DNA of 64,000 nucleotides from Caldovatus sediminis (GTDB taxonomy: Bacteria > Pseudomonadota > Alphaproteobacteria > Acetobacterales > Acetobacteraceae): assembly GCF_014644455.1 (NCBI RefSeq), contig NZ_BMKS01000001.1, forward strand, positions 441,409 to 505,408, given 5' to 3'. Below the pieces are notes generated by a model. It searched no databases and had not been told where the DNA came from. It saw only the letters and a program-made list of their open reading frames with translations. The translations under genes and the position numbers were made by a program. Below are positions 10,068-18,973 of the stretch, piece by piece (the stretch's first letter is position 1; each line of letters opens with the position of its first letter).

Positions 10068-11777
10068 GTGGTGTACGACACGATCATCGTCGGCGGCGGC
10101 TCGGCCGGTTCGGTGCTCGCCCACCGCCTCTCGGCGCGGAGCGCGCACCGGGTCCTGCTCTGCGAGGCCGGGCAGGACACGCCGCCGGGCAAGGTGCCGC
10201 CGGAGATCCTCGACAGCTACCCGGGCACCGCCTACTTCGACCCGCGCTTCCACTGGACCGAGCTCAAGGTCCACACCCAGGTCGTCTCGCACAACGCGCC
10301 CGATTCCGACCGCCCGCCGCTGCGCAAGTACGAGCAGGCGCGGGTGCTCGGCGGCGGCTCCTCGATCAACGGGCAGCTCGCCAACCGCGGCGCGCCGACC
10401 GACTACGCCGAGTGGGTGGCGCGCGGCGCCGAGGGCTGGGGCTGGGACGACGTCCTGCCCTATTTCCGCAAGGTCGAGCGCGACCTCGACTTCGACGGCC
10501 CGTTCCACGGCAAGGAGGGCCGCATCCCGGTCCGCCGCATCATGCCGGAGCACTGGGACGGCCACGCCAGGGCCGTGGGCGAGGCGTTCCGGCGCGCGGG
10601 CTACAGGTTCCTGCCCGACCAGAACGGCCATTTCGAGGACGGCTACTTCCCGATCACCATCTCCAACGCCGAGGAGCAGCGCGTCTCCGCCGCGATCGGC
10701 TACCTCGACGCGGAGACGCGGCGGCGCGAGAACCTCACCATCTCGACCGACACCCAGGTGATGGCGCTGCTGTTCGAGGGGACGCGCTGCATCGGGGTGC
10801 GCGCCCTCGTCGGCGGGCGGGAGCAGGAATTCCGCGGGAACGAGGTGATCCTCTCCTGCGGCGCGATCCACAGCCCGGCGCACCTGCTGCGCGCCGGGAT
10901 CGGGCCGGCGGGGCACCTGCGCGACCTCGGCATCCCGGTGCGCGCGCACCTGCCGGGGGTGGGGCAGCGGCTGATGGACCACCCCTCGATCTCGCTCTCC
11001 TCCTTCATCCGCCGCGGCGCGCGCATGACCGGGCGCACCACGCGCCGGCACATCCAGGTCGGGCTGCGCTACTCCTCCGGCCTCGAGGGGGCGCCGCGCG
11101 GGGACATGTTCGTCGCGGTGGCGAGCAAGTCCGCCTGGCACGCGGTGGGCGAGCAGATCGCCTCCTTCATCCTGTTCGTGAACAAGACCTACTCGGAGAC
11201 GGGCCAGGTGCGCCTCGCCTCGCCCGACTGGCGGGCCGAGCCGGTCGTCGAGTTCAACCTCCTCTCCGACCGGCGCGACCTGGAGCGGCTGATGGGCGGC
11301 TTCCGCCACCTCGCGGCGATCCAGCTCAGCGACCCGCTGCGCGCGGTGACGAGCGACCCCTTCCCGGCGAGCTACAGCGACCGCGTGCGCCGGATCGGCG
11401 TGGTGAACACGAGGAACCGCATCCTGACCAGGCTGATCGCCGGCCTTCTCGACGGCCCGGCGGCGCTGCGCGCCTGGCTCATCAACCGCTACGTCGTCGA
11501 GGGCTTCACCTTCGAGCAGGTGATGCGCGACGACGAGGCGCTGGAGGCCTTCGTGCGCAAGGCGGCGATCGGCGTCTGGCACGCCTCCTGCAGCTGCCGC
11601 ATGGGGCGCGAGGACGACCCGATGGCGGTGGTGGACACGGCGGGCCGGGTGCGCGGGGTGGAGGGGCTGCGTGTGGTGGACGCCTCGATCTTCCCGGTCG
11701 TGCCCTGCGCCAACACCAACTTCCCGACGCTGATGACGGCGGAGAAGATCGCCGACGCGATCCTCGCCGGCGGCTGA
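10068..11777 (+). CDS. GMC-family FAD oxidoreductase (choline/alcohol dehydrogenase-like)
   Basis: This flavoprotein of 569 residues oxidises an alcohol group using FAD. The N-terminus has the dinucleotide motif IIVGGGSAGSVLAHRL (residues 6-21). The GMC signature GGGSSINGQLANRG is near residue 95, the second signature region reads SCGAIHSPAHLLRAGIGPAG, and the active site HASCSCRMG has His505. The C-terminus NTNFPTLMTAEKIADAIL holds the second catalytic position. The start is a GTG at 10068 with AAGGGGGAA 8 bases upstream; an earlier in-frame ATG would add unrelated residues. No betaine-aldehyde dehydrogenase or betI lies beside it, so it need not be a choline dehydrogenase. It diverges from the MFS gene across 260 bp, which may hold a shared control region. 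Confidence 0.9.
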   Translation: MVYDTIIVGGGSAGSVLAHRLSARSAHRVLLCEAGQDTPPGKVPPEILDSYPGTAYFDPRFHWTELKVHTQVVSHNAPDSDRPPLRKYEQARVLGGGSSINGQLANRGAPTDYAEWVARGAEGWGWDDVLPYFRKVERDLDFDGPFHGKEGRIPVRRIMPEHWDGHARAVGEAFRRAGYRFLPDQNGHFEDGYFPITISNAEEQRVSAAIGYLDAETRRRENLTISTDTQVMALLFEGTRCIGVRALVGGREQEFRGNEVILSCGAIHSPAHLLRAGIGPAGHLRDLGIPVRAHLPGVGQRLMDHPSISLSSFIRRGARMTGRTTRRHIQVGLRYSSGLEGAPRGDMFVAVASKSAWHAVGEQIASFILFVNKTYSETGQVRLASPDWRAEPVVEFNLLSDRRDLERLMGGFRHLAAIQLSDPLRAVTSDPFPASYSDRVRRIGVVNTRNRILTRLIAGLLDGPAALRAWLINRYVVEGFTFEQVMRDDEALEAFVRKAAIGVWHASCSCRMGREDDPMAVVDTAGRVRGVEGLRVVDASIFPVVPCANTNFPTLMTAEKIADAILAGG

Positions 11778-11798
11778 GGCCGCGCGGCGGCGGCGGAA

Positions 11799-11880
<82 letters not shown>

Positions 11881-12170
11881 CGACCGGCCGGAACGCCGGC
11901 CCTGCCACAGGATAGCCGCCCGTCCGGCACGGGGGAGTGCGCGGCCGCCGCGCCTCCTTCACGCCCGGGCCGCCACCGCCGCCGGTCCCGATCGCGCGCG
12001 TTCCGTCACAAGCGGGTGAATGCCCCGCCTGCAATCGGCTGCATGCCATGCCCTCGCGCCCGGCGGCGCGAATTCCTTCACGGATCACAGCGCCTCCGGT
12101 GAAGCCGGCCGCCGGGCCGTGCGTTTGCCCAGAGCCCCCGGCCGCGCCGGCGGGGGCGGAGGAGCACCCG

Positions 12171-12869
12171 ATGGAGATGGACCTGCTTCGCCTGCAGCGG
12201 GCCCTGGACCGCGTCGAGCTCGTCAGCGGGCTCGGCATCCCGGGCCGCGGACAGATGTGCATCATGGCGCTCGTCGCCTGCCTCGCCGGCGAGGGCCACA
12301 CCGACCAGCCGCGCACCGCCTCGCCGCTGATCCGCGGCTTCGCCATCCCGGTGAACGACGAGATGCCGGACGCGATGCGCCAGCGCCTGAAGCCCTTCGC
12401 GCCGCGCATCCTCGGCACCAACGACGGCCGCGACGCGGAGCGCGCGGAGCTGCTGCGCGAGGCGCTCGTCACGCAGATCCTGCCGCGCGCGCGGCTGCGC
12501 TACGGGCCGGCGCCGCTCCAGGCGCGTCATCCGCTGCGCCTCGTCGAGCGGGTCTGGCACCGCATGCGGCGCGGCGAGATCCGCCGCCGCATCGACCGGC
12601 TGGTCGAGCAGTCCGAGCGCGGGCTGCGGCCGGGCCAGGAGGTGCAGCTCGCCGCCGCCACCGGCCGGCTGCTCGCGCTCTGCGCGCGCGACGCCTCCGA
12701 TCCGCGCGAGGCCGACTGGTACTGGGGCACCGCGATCACGCTGCTCGACCGGATGTGCGAGGTGGGCGCCGAGACCCGGACGCCGCCGAAGATCCGCGCC
12801 GACCGGCTGGAGGCGCTGGGACCCGCGGCGCACCGCCTGACCTCGGACGGCGTCGCGGCGGCCGGCTGA
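12171..12869 (+). CDS. Conserved-looking protein of unknown function
   Basis: This 232-residue protein has no signal peptide or membrane segment and should be cytosolic. The first half holds a distinctive stretch, GLGIPGRGQMCIMALVACLAG, followed by RTASPLIRGFAIPVNDEM and LGTNDGRDAERAELLREAL. The second half is Arg-rich and helical (RRGEIRRRIDRLVEQSERG, QLAAATGRLLALCARDA). The regular pattern of charged and hydrophobic residues, and an ATG at 12171 preceded by GGAGGAG, support it as a real gene. I cannot name a family. It follows the tRNA-Leu by 290 bp and shares no obvious operon with its neighbours. Confidence 0.6.
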   Translation: MEMDLLRLQRALDRVELVSGLGIPGRGQMCIMALVACLAGEGHTDQPRTASPLIRGFAIPVNDEMPDAMRQRLKPFAPRILGTNDGRDAERAELLREALVTQILPRARLRYGPAPLQARHPLRLVERVWHRMRRGEIRRRIDRLVEQSERGLRPGQEVQLAAATGRLLALCARDASDPREADWYWGTAITLLDRMCEVGAETRTPPKIRADRLEALGPAAHRLTSDGVAAAG

Positions 12870-13211
12870 CCGGCCGGCGGCGCGGCGGGCCGGCCCGGCG
12901 GCGGACCGACCGGGCCCGCCCGCCTCGAGGCGGGCGAGGGCGCGCCTCCCGGGGCGCGCATGCGGCTGCCGGGCGGCGGCCGCGCGCAGGGGAGCGGCGT
13001 GCGCCTTTGCGGCCGCGTCCCTCCGCAGGCGCGTGGCGTGGCGATCCGGCGACACGCTCCGCCGGAGCGCAAGCCGGCGCGGGCCGCTGGTCCGTGCCCG
13101 GCGAGCGGGCCCCGCATCCCGGTAGAAGGTCCCCCTGCCCTCCGCAGCCACGGGTGACGCGGCCGCGCCGCCGGTGCATCATCGGCGCGGGAGCGGGAGG
13201 AACGCACGGCC
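12870..13211. other. Intergenic stretch with a 20-bp palindrome
   Basis: No gene with coding character is visible in these 342 bases. A perfect 20-bp palindrome centred on TCGA (12917-12936, arms CGCCCGCC/GGCGGGCG) lies 47 bp after the preceding stop codon. It could act as a terminator hairpin, although no T-run follows. The last ~15 bases hold the GGGAGGA ribosome-binding site of the next gene. Confidence 0.4.
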
Positions 13212-14090
13212 ATGCGCAACGGCATCACCATCGGCGACGTCACCATCACCAGCGTCATCGAGCGCGACGGCCCCTGGCGCACGCCGGAGGCGATGTTCCC
13301 GGCCTACGACCCCGAGGTGGGGCGCCGCCACCTGGCGGAGATGGACCCCTTCGTCTTCGACCCCGCCTCCGGCCGCATGGTCATCACCTACCAGACCTTC
13401 GTCGTCCGCACCCCGCGCCACACCATCCTGATCGACACCTGCACCGGCGAGGACAAGGGCTACGCCCCGCCCTTCGACTTCCCGAAGCGGGCCTGGCTGG
13501 ACAACTTCGCCGCGCAGGGCCTGCGCTTCGAGGACATCGACTACGTCTTCTGCACCCACCTGCACATCGACCATTGCGGCTGGAACACGCGCCTGGTGAA
13601 CGGCCGCTGGGTGCCGACCTTCCCCAGGGCGAAGTACGTCTTCCACAAGCGCGAATACGCCTTCTGGGAGGCCGCGACCGCGCGCGGCGAGAACCCGCCC
13701 GGCGAGGTCTGGCGCATGAACTGCCTGCCCGTCGTCGAGGCCGGCCAGGCGCTGCTGGTGGACGACGACTTCGCCCTCGACGACACGGTGACGCTGACGC
13801 CGACGCCGGGCCACGCGCCCTGCCACTGCTGCGTCAACATCCACTCGCGCGGGCAGCGCGCGGTCGTCACCGGCGACCTGATGCACCACGCGCTGCAGTG
13901 CCGCGAGCCGGACTGGTCCACGGTGTTCGACTGGGACCCGGCGCTGGCGGCGCAGTCGCGGCGCCGCTTCCTCAGCGCGACGGCCGGGACCGACACGGTC
14001 GTCCTGCCGGTCCACTTCCCCGCGCCCACCGCCGGCCGCATCGAGGCCGACGGCGCGGCGCGGTTCCGCTACCGCTTCCTGAAGCGCTAG
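13212..14090 (+). CDS. Metallo-beta-lactamase-fold hydrolase
   Basis: This 292-residue zinc hydrolase carries the hallmark HTHLHIDHCGW (His-x-His-x-Asp-His, around residues 115-121). Further metal ligands are TPGHAPCHC, the TGDLMHH aspartate and a late VHFPAPTAG. The N-terminal strand part (ITIGDVTITSVIERDGP) and the IDTCTGEDKG loop are typical of the quorum-quenching-lactonase/MBL hydrolase group. It has no signal peptide and is probably cytosolic. The substrate, perhaps a lactone or ester, is unknown. Its start has GGGAGGA upstream. Its TAG stop forms the first three bases of copy 2 of the 105-bp repeat. Confidence 0.87.
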   Translation: MRNGITIGDVTITSVIERDGPWRTPEAMFPAYDPEVGRRHLAEMDPFVFDPASGRMVITYQTFVVRTPRHTILIDTCTGEDKGYAPPFDFPKRAWLDNFAAQGLRFEDIDYVFCTHLHIDHCGWNTRLVNGRWVPTFPRAKYVFHKREYAFWEAATARGENPPGEVWRMNCLPVVEAGQALLVDDDFALDDTVTLTPTPGHAPCHCCVNIHSRGQRAVVTGDLMHHALQCREPDWSTVFDWDPALAAQSRRRFLSATAGTDTVVLPVHFPAPTAGRIEADGAARFRYRFLKR

Positions 14091-14192
14091 AGCCGTTTTC
14101 GCTCGGCTGTGCTCGCTGCAACGGCTCCAGCTTGTTGTTTGCCGAGCCGATTCACGCTTCCGGCTGTTCCCGGCCGTCCGCGATCGGCTCTA
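14088..14192. repeat. 105-bp dispersed repeat with terminal inverted ends, copy 2
   Basis: Both ends are perfect: TAGAGCCG on the left and its complement CGGCTCTA on the right. Length equals copy 1 (8497-8601) exactly, with 7 mismatches. The repeat fills the whole space between two convergent genes: the plus-strand hydrolase stop TAG is bases 1-3, and the minus-strand VOC gene stop is the last three bases. Inner arms CTCGGC and GCCGAG allow a hairpin. TA at both outer ends would fit a TA target duplication. Confidence 0.82.
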
Positions 14193-14597
14193 GGCGGCCG
14201 GCGCCGCCATCTCCACCAGCTCGACCAGCACGCCCGCGGTCGAGCGCGGGTCGAGGAAGGCGATGCGGTGCCCGCCATGCCCGGTGCGCGGCGCCTCGTC
14301 GAGCAGCGCCACGCCCTTGCCGCGCAGCTCGGCGAGCGCCGCCTCGATGTCCTCGACCTCGAGGCAGATGTGGTAGAGGCCCTCGCCCCGCTGCTCGATC
14401 CACTCCCCGGTGCGGGTGCCCTCCCGCTGCGGCTCGAGCAGCTCCAGCGCGGATTCGCCGATCGGCAGCATCGCCAGGCGGACGCCGTTGATCGTCTCCT
14501 CGTGGTCGCAGGCGATCCCGAGCGTCTCGAAGGTGCGGCGCGCCGCGTCCAGGTCCCGCACCGCGATCGCGACGTGCTCGATGCGCTTGATCCTCAT
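14190..14597 (-). CDS. VOC-family protein, methylmalonyl-CoA epimerase-like
   Basis: This 135-residue protein belongs to the vicinal-oxygen-chelate superfamily. It has the paired beta-alpha-beta-beta-beta modules, starting with RIEHVAIAVRDLDAARRTFE (metal-ligand His8) and then GLYHICLEVEDIEAALAELR (second His). The C-terminal VLVELVE strand supplies the Glu ligand. The segment HGGHRIAFLDPRSTAGVLVE matches methylmalonyl/ethylmalonyl-CoA epimerases, which interconvert (2R) and (2S) acyl-CoA epimers in propionate or ethylmalonyl-CoA metabolism. The length is right for that family. The start at 14597 has GGAGAG upstream. It diverges from the aminotransferase operon over 151 bp. Its stop codon is built from the end of the 105-bp repeat. 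Confidence 0.82.
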   Translation of the reverse strand: MRIKRIEHVAIAVRDLDAARRTFETLGIACDHEETINGVRLAMLPIGESALELLEPQREGTRTGEWIEQRGEGLYHICLEVEDIEAALAELRGKGVALLDEAPRTGHGGHRIAFLDPRSTAGVLVELVEMAAPAA

Positions 14598-14748
14598 CCG
14601 CCGCTCTCCTTCCGGGCCGGGCCGCGGGCAGTCTGGCACGGCGCGGCGGCGGGCGGAACCGCCGCGGAGGGCATGGCGCCGCGGGCGGCGGGGGTCTAGG
14701 CTCGCCGCCGACCCCCGCGCCGGGGCGGCAGGAATCGGGAGCCATCGC

Positions 14749-16059
14749 ATGAGTGGGATCACGCGCAGCGAGGCCGAGCTGGCGCTCGTGGAGCGCGCGC
14801 GCCGGGTGCTGCCGGCGGGCGGCTTCGGCAACGTCTCCTTCGACATCGTCATCCGCGAGGGCCGCGGCGGCCGGGTCTGGGACGTCAGCGGCAACGAGTA
14901 CGTGGACTTCCTGCTCGGCTCCGGCCCGATGTTCGTCGGCCACGCCCATCCCGAGGTGGTCGCGGCGGTGCGGGAGCAGCTCCCGAAGGGCTTCACCTTC
15001 TTCGCCAACAACGAGCCCGGCATCGTGCTGGCGGAGAGGATCGTCGAGGCCGTGCCCTGCGCCGAGCAGCTCCGCTACGTCTCCACCGGCACCGAGGCCG
15101 ACCTCTACGCCATGCGCGCCGCCCGCGCCTTCCGCGGGCGCGAGAAGATCGTGAAGTTCGAGGGCGGCTACCACGGCATGAGCGACTACTCGCTGATGAG
15201 CCTCGCCCCGAGGCGCCCGGCGAACTTCCCGCGTCCGGTGCCGGATTCCGCCGGCATCCCGCGCAGCGTCGAGGACGAGGTGCTGATCGCCCCCTTCAAC
15301 GACGTCGCGGCGGTGGAGCGCCTGATCGAATCGCGCCACGACGAGATCGCCGGCGTGATCGTCGAGCCCTTCCAGCGCCTGCTGCCGCCCGCGCCGGGCT
15401 TCCTCCAGGCGCTGCGCGAGATCACCGCGCGCTTCGGCATCCCGCTGATCTTCGACGAGGTCGTCACCGGCTTCCGCTTCGCCTGGGGCGGCGCGCAGGA
15501 ATACTACGGCGTCACGCCGGACCTCTGCACCCTCGGCAAGATCGTCGGCGGCGGCTTCCCGCTCGCGGCGATCGCCGGGCGGGCGGAGATCATGGCGCAT
15601 TTCGACCGTTCGCGCGTCGGCGAGGACCGCTTCCTCTTCCAGGTCGGCACGCTCTCCGGCAACCCCGTCGCCGCGGTGGCCGGCCTCGCCACGCTCGACA
15701 TCCTGCGCCGCCCGGGCGCCTACGAGCGCGTCTTCGCCACCGGCCGCGCGCTGATGGAGGGCTTCGCGCAAGTCCTCCGCGAGGCGGGCGTGCCGGGCCG
15801 GGTGGTGGGCGAGCCGCCGCTGTTCGACGTGTTCTTCGCCGAGGGCGAGATGCGGGACTACCGCGCCACGCTGCGCGCCGACGCGGCGAAGCAGCGCCAC
15901 GTCAACGCGGCGCTCCGGGCGCGCGGCGTACTGAAGGGCGACAGCAAGTTCTACGTCTCGCTCGCGCACGACGAACGCGACGTGGCGCAGACGCTGGACG
16001 CCTTCCGCCACGCCATCGCCACGCTGCCGGGCGAGCGCGCTTCGGCCGCGCCGGAGTGA
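14749..16059 (+). CDS. Class III PLP aminotransferase / glutamate-1-semialdehyde aminomutase-like
   Basis: This PLP enzyme of 436 residues is similar in layout to HemL. It contains RVLPAGGFGNVSFD, VWDVSGNEYVDFLLGSGPM, GHAHPEVVAAV, STGTEADLYAMRAARAF, the cofactor-contact Asp in LIFDEVVTGFR, and the Schiff-base Lys264 in CTLGKIVGGGFPLAAIAG. The second substrate-binding part includes FQVGTLSGNPVAA. True HemL usually reads NSGTEA at the cofactor phosphate site; here it is STGTEA. That, with its place at the head of a catabolic set, argues for an amine or amino-acid substrate rather than haem synthesis. It is the first of six co-directional genes (to 21094). It begins with an ATG after a GGAATCGGGAG sequence. 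Confidence 0.87.
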   Translation: MSGITRSEAELALVERARRVLPAGGFGNVSFDIVIREGRGGRVWDVSGNEYVDFLLGSGPMFVGHAHPEVVAAVREQLPKGFTFFANNEPGIVLAERIVEAVPCAEQLRYVSTGTEADLYAMRAARAFRGREKIVKFEGGYHGMSDYSLMSLAPRRPANFPRPVPDSAGIPRSVEDEVLIAPFNDVAAVERLIESRHDEIAGVIVEPFQRLLPPAPGFLQALREITARFGIPLIFDEVVTGFRFAWGGAQEYYGVTPDLCTLGKIVGGGFPLAAIAGRAEIMAHFDRSRVGEDRFLFQVGTLSGNPVAAVAGLATLDILRRPGAYERVFATGRALMEGFAQVLREAGVPGRVVGEPPLFDVFFAEGEMRDYRATLRADAAKQRHVNAALRARGVLKGDSKFYVSLAHDERDVAQTLDAFRHAIATLPGERASAAPE

Positions 16060-16145
16060 GGCGCGGCGCCGGCGCGGGGCGCTTGACCTCCGCGCCCGGT
16101 CGCCGCAGCCTCGCCATCGCCGGGCAAGAAGGGGGAGATGCCGTC

Positions 16146-17162
16146 ATGCCGCACCCAGGCCGCCGCCTGCTGCTGGGGGCCGCAGCCCTCGCCGCGCTCG
16201 CCGCGCCGCGCGCCGCCGCCCTGGCCCAGCCGGCGGGCGGCGCAGCGGCCGCAGACTGGCCGCGCCGCACCGTCACGATCATCGTCCCCGCCGCGCCCGG
16301 GGGCACGCTCGACGCGCTGGCGCGCTTCCTCGCCCAGGCGATGGGCCCTGCGCTCGGCCGCAACGTGGTGGTGGAGAACGTCAGCGGCGGCAGCGGCCTC
16401 GTCGGGCTGCAGCGGGCGATGCGGGCGGAGGCGGACGGGCACACCCTGGTCTTCGGCAACATGGGCATCTTCGCCGCCCTCGTCGCGATGAACCCGGACG
16501 CCGGCTTCGATCCGCGCCGCGACCTCGCCCCGGTCGGGCTGGTCGCGCACGTGCCGATGGTGCTCTCCGCCGGGCCGCGCAGCGGCATCCGCACCCTCTC
16601 CGACCTGCTCGACCACATCCGCCGCAACGGCGACCGAGCGACCTTCGGCACCGCCGGCGTCGGCACGACGAGCCATCTCGCGCCCGCCTACCTGCTTCAC
16701 CTGACGGGGCTGAAGGCCACGCTCGTCTCCTACCGCGGCGCGGGGCCGGCGATGAACGACCTCGCCGCCGGCGTGGTGGACGCGGTGATCGACCAGACCG
16801 TGACGATGATCCCGGCGCACCGCGGCGGCACCGCGGTCGCGCTCGCCGTCAGCGCGCGCGAGCGGATCCCGCAGCTCCCGGACATTCCGACCTTCGCGGA
16901 GGCCGGCGTGCCGGCCTTCGACCTCGTGGTGTGGAACGCTCTCGCCGCGCCGCGCGGCACGCCGCCGGGCGTGATCGCGCGGCTGGCGGAGGCGATCGAG
17001 GCGGCGTTGAACGACGGCGAGATGCGCCGGCGCCTCTCCGATCTCGCCGCGATCATCCCGGCGGCGGAGGAGCGCGGCCCGCAGGCGCTCGGCGCCCTGA
17101 TCCAGCGCGACGTCGCGAAATGGATCGAGGTCGTGCAGCAGACCGGACTCTCGCGCCAGTGA
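16146..17162 (+). CDS. Bug/TctC-type tripartite tricarboxylate receptor (1)
   Basis: This is a periplasmic solute-binding protein of 338 residues. It has an export signal (RRLLLGAAALAALAAPRAAALA) and a mature start DWPRRTVTIIVPAAPGGTLDALARF, the usual Bug signature with the ligand-binding PAAPGG loop. Later motifs are VVVENVSGGSGLVGLQ, ADGHTLVFGN, VSYRGAGPAMNDLAAG (second ligand loop) and LPDIPTFAEAG. Such receptors feed carboxylates to TctA/TctB permeases; neither permease gene is present here. It lies 86 bp behind the aminotransferase gene, and its TGA overlaps the GTG start of the next gene by 4 bp, so translation is probably coupled. Confidence 0.9.
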   Translation: MPHPGRRLLLGAAALAALAAPRAAALAQPAGGAAAADWPRRTVTIIVPAAPGGTLDALARFLAQAMGPALGRNVVVENVSGGSGLVGLQRAMRAEADGHTLVFGNMGIFAALVAMNPDAGFDPRRDLAPVGLVAHVPMVLSAGPRSGIRTLSDLLDHIRRNGDRATFGTAGVGTTSHLAPAYLLHLTGLKATLVSYRGAGPAMNDLAAGVVDAVIDQTVTMIPAHRGGTAVALAVSARERIPQLPDIPTFAEAGVPAFDLVVWNALAAPRGTPPGVIARLAEAIEAALNDGEMRRRLSDLAAIIPAAEERGPQALGALIQRDVAKWIEVVQQTGLSRQ

Positions 17163-17941
17163 GCGCGGAGTACGAGGTCCACGCGATCCGCTACGCCACG
17201 CGCGACGGGCGGCGCGACCACATGTTCGTGGACGCCGACCCGCACGACGGCCCGATGCCGATGGACTACTTCGTCTGGGTCGCGCGGAGCGCGGACCGCG
17301 TGGTCGCGATCGATTCCGGCTTCTCGCGCGAGGTCGCGGAGCGCCGCGGTCGGACCTTCCTGCGCTGCCCGGCGGAGTCGCTGCGGCTGCTCGGCATCGC
17401 GCCGGAGGCCGTCTCCGACGTGATCCTGACGCACCTGCACAACGACCACGCCGGCAACCTGGACAGGTACCCGAACGCCCGCTTCCACCTGCAGGAGCGC
17501 GAGATGGCCTTCGCCACCGGCAGGCACATGCGCTTCGCCTGCTGCGGCCGCGCCTACGAGCTCGACCAGGTGCTGGAGGCGGTGCGGCTGAACTACGCCG
17601 GCCGGGTGGAGTTCCACGCCGGCGAGGACGAGATCGCCGACGGCGTCACCGTCCATCCCGGCGGCGGCCACACGCCGGGCCTGCAGTTCGTGCGCGTGCG
17701 GACCCGGCGCGGCTGGCTCGTGCTCGCCTCCGACGCCAGCCACTACTACGAGAACATCGAGGCGATGCGGCCCTTCCGGCTGGTGTTCGACGTCGGCGCC
17801 GCGCTCGACTCCTTCCAGGCCGTGCGCCGGCTGGCGGGCGGCGACATCGGGCGGGTGATCCCGGGACACGACCCGGAGGTGATGCGCCGCTACCCGGCGC
17901 CGCGCCCCGAGCTCGAGGGCATCGTCGCGCGGCTGGACTGA
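17159..17941 (+). CDS. Metallo-beta-lactamase-fold hydrolase, AHL-lactonase-like
   Basis: This 260-residue zinc hydrolase has the motif LTHLHNDHAGNLDRYP, giving HxHxDH plus the following Ala-Gly typical of N-acyl-homoserine-lactonase relatives. HPGGGHTPGLQFVRV, LASDASHYYENI and VIPGHDP complete the metal-binding set. No signal peptide is present. Translation should start at the GTG at 17159, which overlaps the upstream receptor's stop codon in a GTGA arrangement. Within a catabolic operon it more likely opens a lactone or cyclic intermediate than quenches quorum signals, but this is inference. The next receptor gene starts 22 bp later with GGGAGGAAA before it. Confidence 0.87.
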   Translation: MSAEYEVHAIRYATRDGRRDHMFVDADPHDGPMPMDYFVWVARSADRVVAIDSGFSREVAERRGRTFLRCPAESLRLLGIAPEAVSDVILTHLHNDHAGNLDRYPNARFHLQEREMAFATGRHMRFACCGRAYELDQVLEAVRLNYAGRVEFHAGEDEIADGVTVHPGGGHTPGLQFVRVRTRRGWLVLASDASHYYENIEAMRPFRLVFDVGAALDSFQAVRRLAGGDIGRVIPGHDPEVMRRYPAPRPELEGIVARLD

Positions 17942-17963
17942 ACCCCGAGGGAGGAAACGCGCC

Positions 17964-18956
17964 ATGACGCACCGCACGAAGACGCGCCGCCGCGCGCTGC
18001 TCGCCACCGCCGCCGCGGCCCCCGTGGCGCTCGGCCTCCGCCCCGCCGCGGCGCAGGACTGGCCGAGCCGGCCGATCCGCCTCGTCGTCGGCTTCCCGCC
18101 CGGCGGCTCCAACGACATCGTCGCGCGCATCCTCGCGCCGAAGCTCACCGCCCTGCTCGGCGGCGCGACCGTGGTGGTGGAGAACCGCACCGGCGCCAAC
18201 GGCACGATCGGCGCCGACAGCGTCGCGCGCGCCGCGCCGGACGGCTACACCTTCCTGCTCGCCAGCGCGAGCGTCGTGGCCATCAGCATGGCCACCTTCC
18301 CGAACCTGCCCTACGACACGCTGCGCGACTTCGCGCCCGTCACCATGGTCGGCATGACGCCGGAACTGCTGGCGGTGAACCCGCAGGTGCCCGCGCGCAC
18401 GCTGCAGGAGGTGATCGCGCTCGCCCGCACGCGCGACCTGCACTTCTCCTCCTCCGGCAACGGCGGCCTGCCGCACCTCGCGATCGAGCTGCTGCGCAAG
18501 GTCGCGGGGGAGCGCATCATCCACGTCCCCTATCGCGGCGCGGTCGCGGCGGCGGTGGACGCGATCAACGGCCAGGTGCAGGGCATCATCATGGACCTGC
18601 CGGCGATCCACAGCATGGCGCGCGAGGGCAAGCTGCGCGCGATCGCGGTCACCGCCAACGCGCGCTCGCCGCTGATGCCCGACGTGCCGACCTCGGTCGA
18701 GCAGGGCGTGCCCTCGCTGATCGCGGTCAACTGGTTCACCGTCGTCGCGCCGGCGCGCACGCCGGAGGCGGTCGTGAACCGGATGCACGCGGCGCTGACC
18801 CGGGCAGTCAACGATCCGGAGGTCCGCGAGCAGTACACCCGCGCCGGCGTGGAGCCGCTGACCTCGCCCTCCCCCGCGGCCTGCCGCGAGTACCTCGCCG
18901 CCGAGATCGAGCGCTGGGGCGCGATCGCGCGCGAGGCCGGGGCGCGGGCGTCGTAG
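17964..18956 (+). CDS. Bug/TctC-type tripartite tricarboxylate receptor (2)
   Basis: This is a second receptor of 330 residues in the same operon. It has a twin-arginine-like signal (KTRRRALLATAAAAPVAL) and a mature start QDWPSRPIRLVVGFPPGGSNDIVARI. It shows VVVENRTGANGTIGADSV, APDGYTFLLASAS, HVPYRGAVAAAVDAINGQ and MPDVPTSVEQGV, all standard for the family. It differs enough from its neighbour (for example FPPGG against PAAPGG) that the two probably bind different ligands. No TctA/TctB genes accompany it. A GGGAGGAAA ribosome-binding site precedes the ATG. The PrpF-like gene starts 17 bp downstream, so both are likely co-transcribed. Confidence 0.91.
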   Translation: MTHRTKTRRRALLATAAAAPVALGLRPAAAQDWPSRPIRLVVGFPPGGSNDIVARILAPKLTALLGGATVVVENRTGANGTIGADSVARAAPDGYTFLLASASVVAISMATFPNLPYDTLRDFAPVTMVGMTPELLAVNPQVPARTLQEVIALARTRDLHFSSSGNGGLPHLAIELLRKVAGERIIHVPYRGAVAAAVDAINGQVQGIIMDLPAIHSMAREGKLRAIAVTANARSPLMPDVPTSVEQGVPSLIAVNWFTVVAPARTPEAVVNRMHAALTRAVNDPEVREQYTRAGVEPLTSPSPAACREYLAAEIERWGAIAREAGARAS

Positions 18957-18973
18957 CGGCGGGGGCGGCCGCG

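Noticed and set aside
14749-16059. Calling the aminotransferase hemL
   Set aside because: The layout is HemL-like, but the cofactor-phosphate loop reads STGTEA, and the gene heads an operon of receptors and catabolic enzymes. A general class III name is safer.
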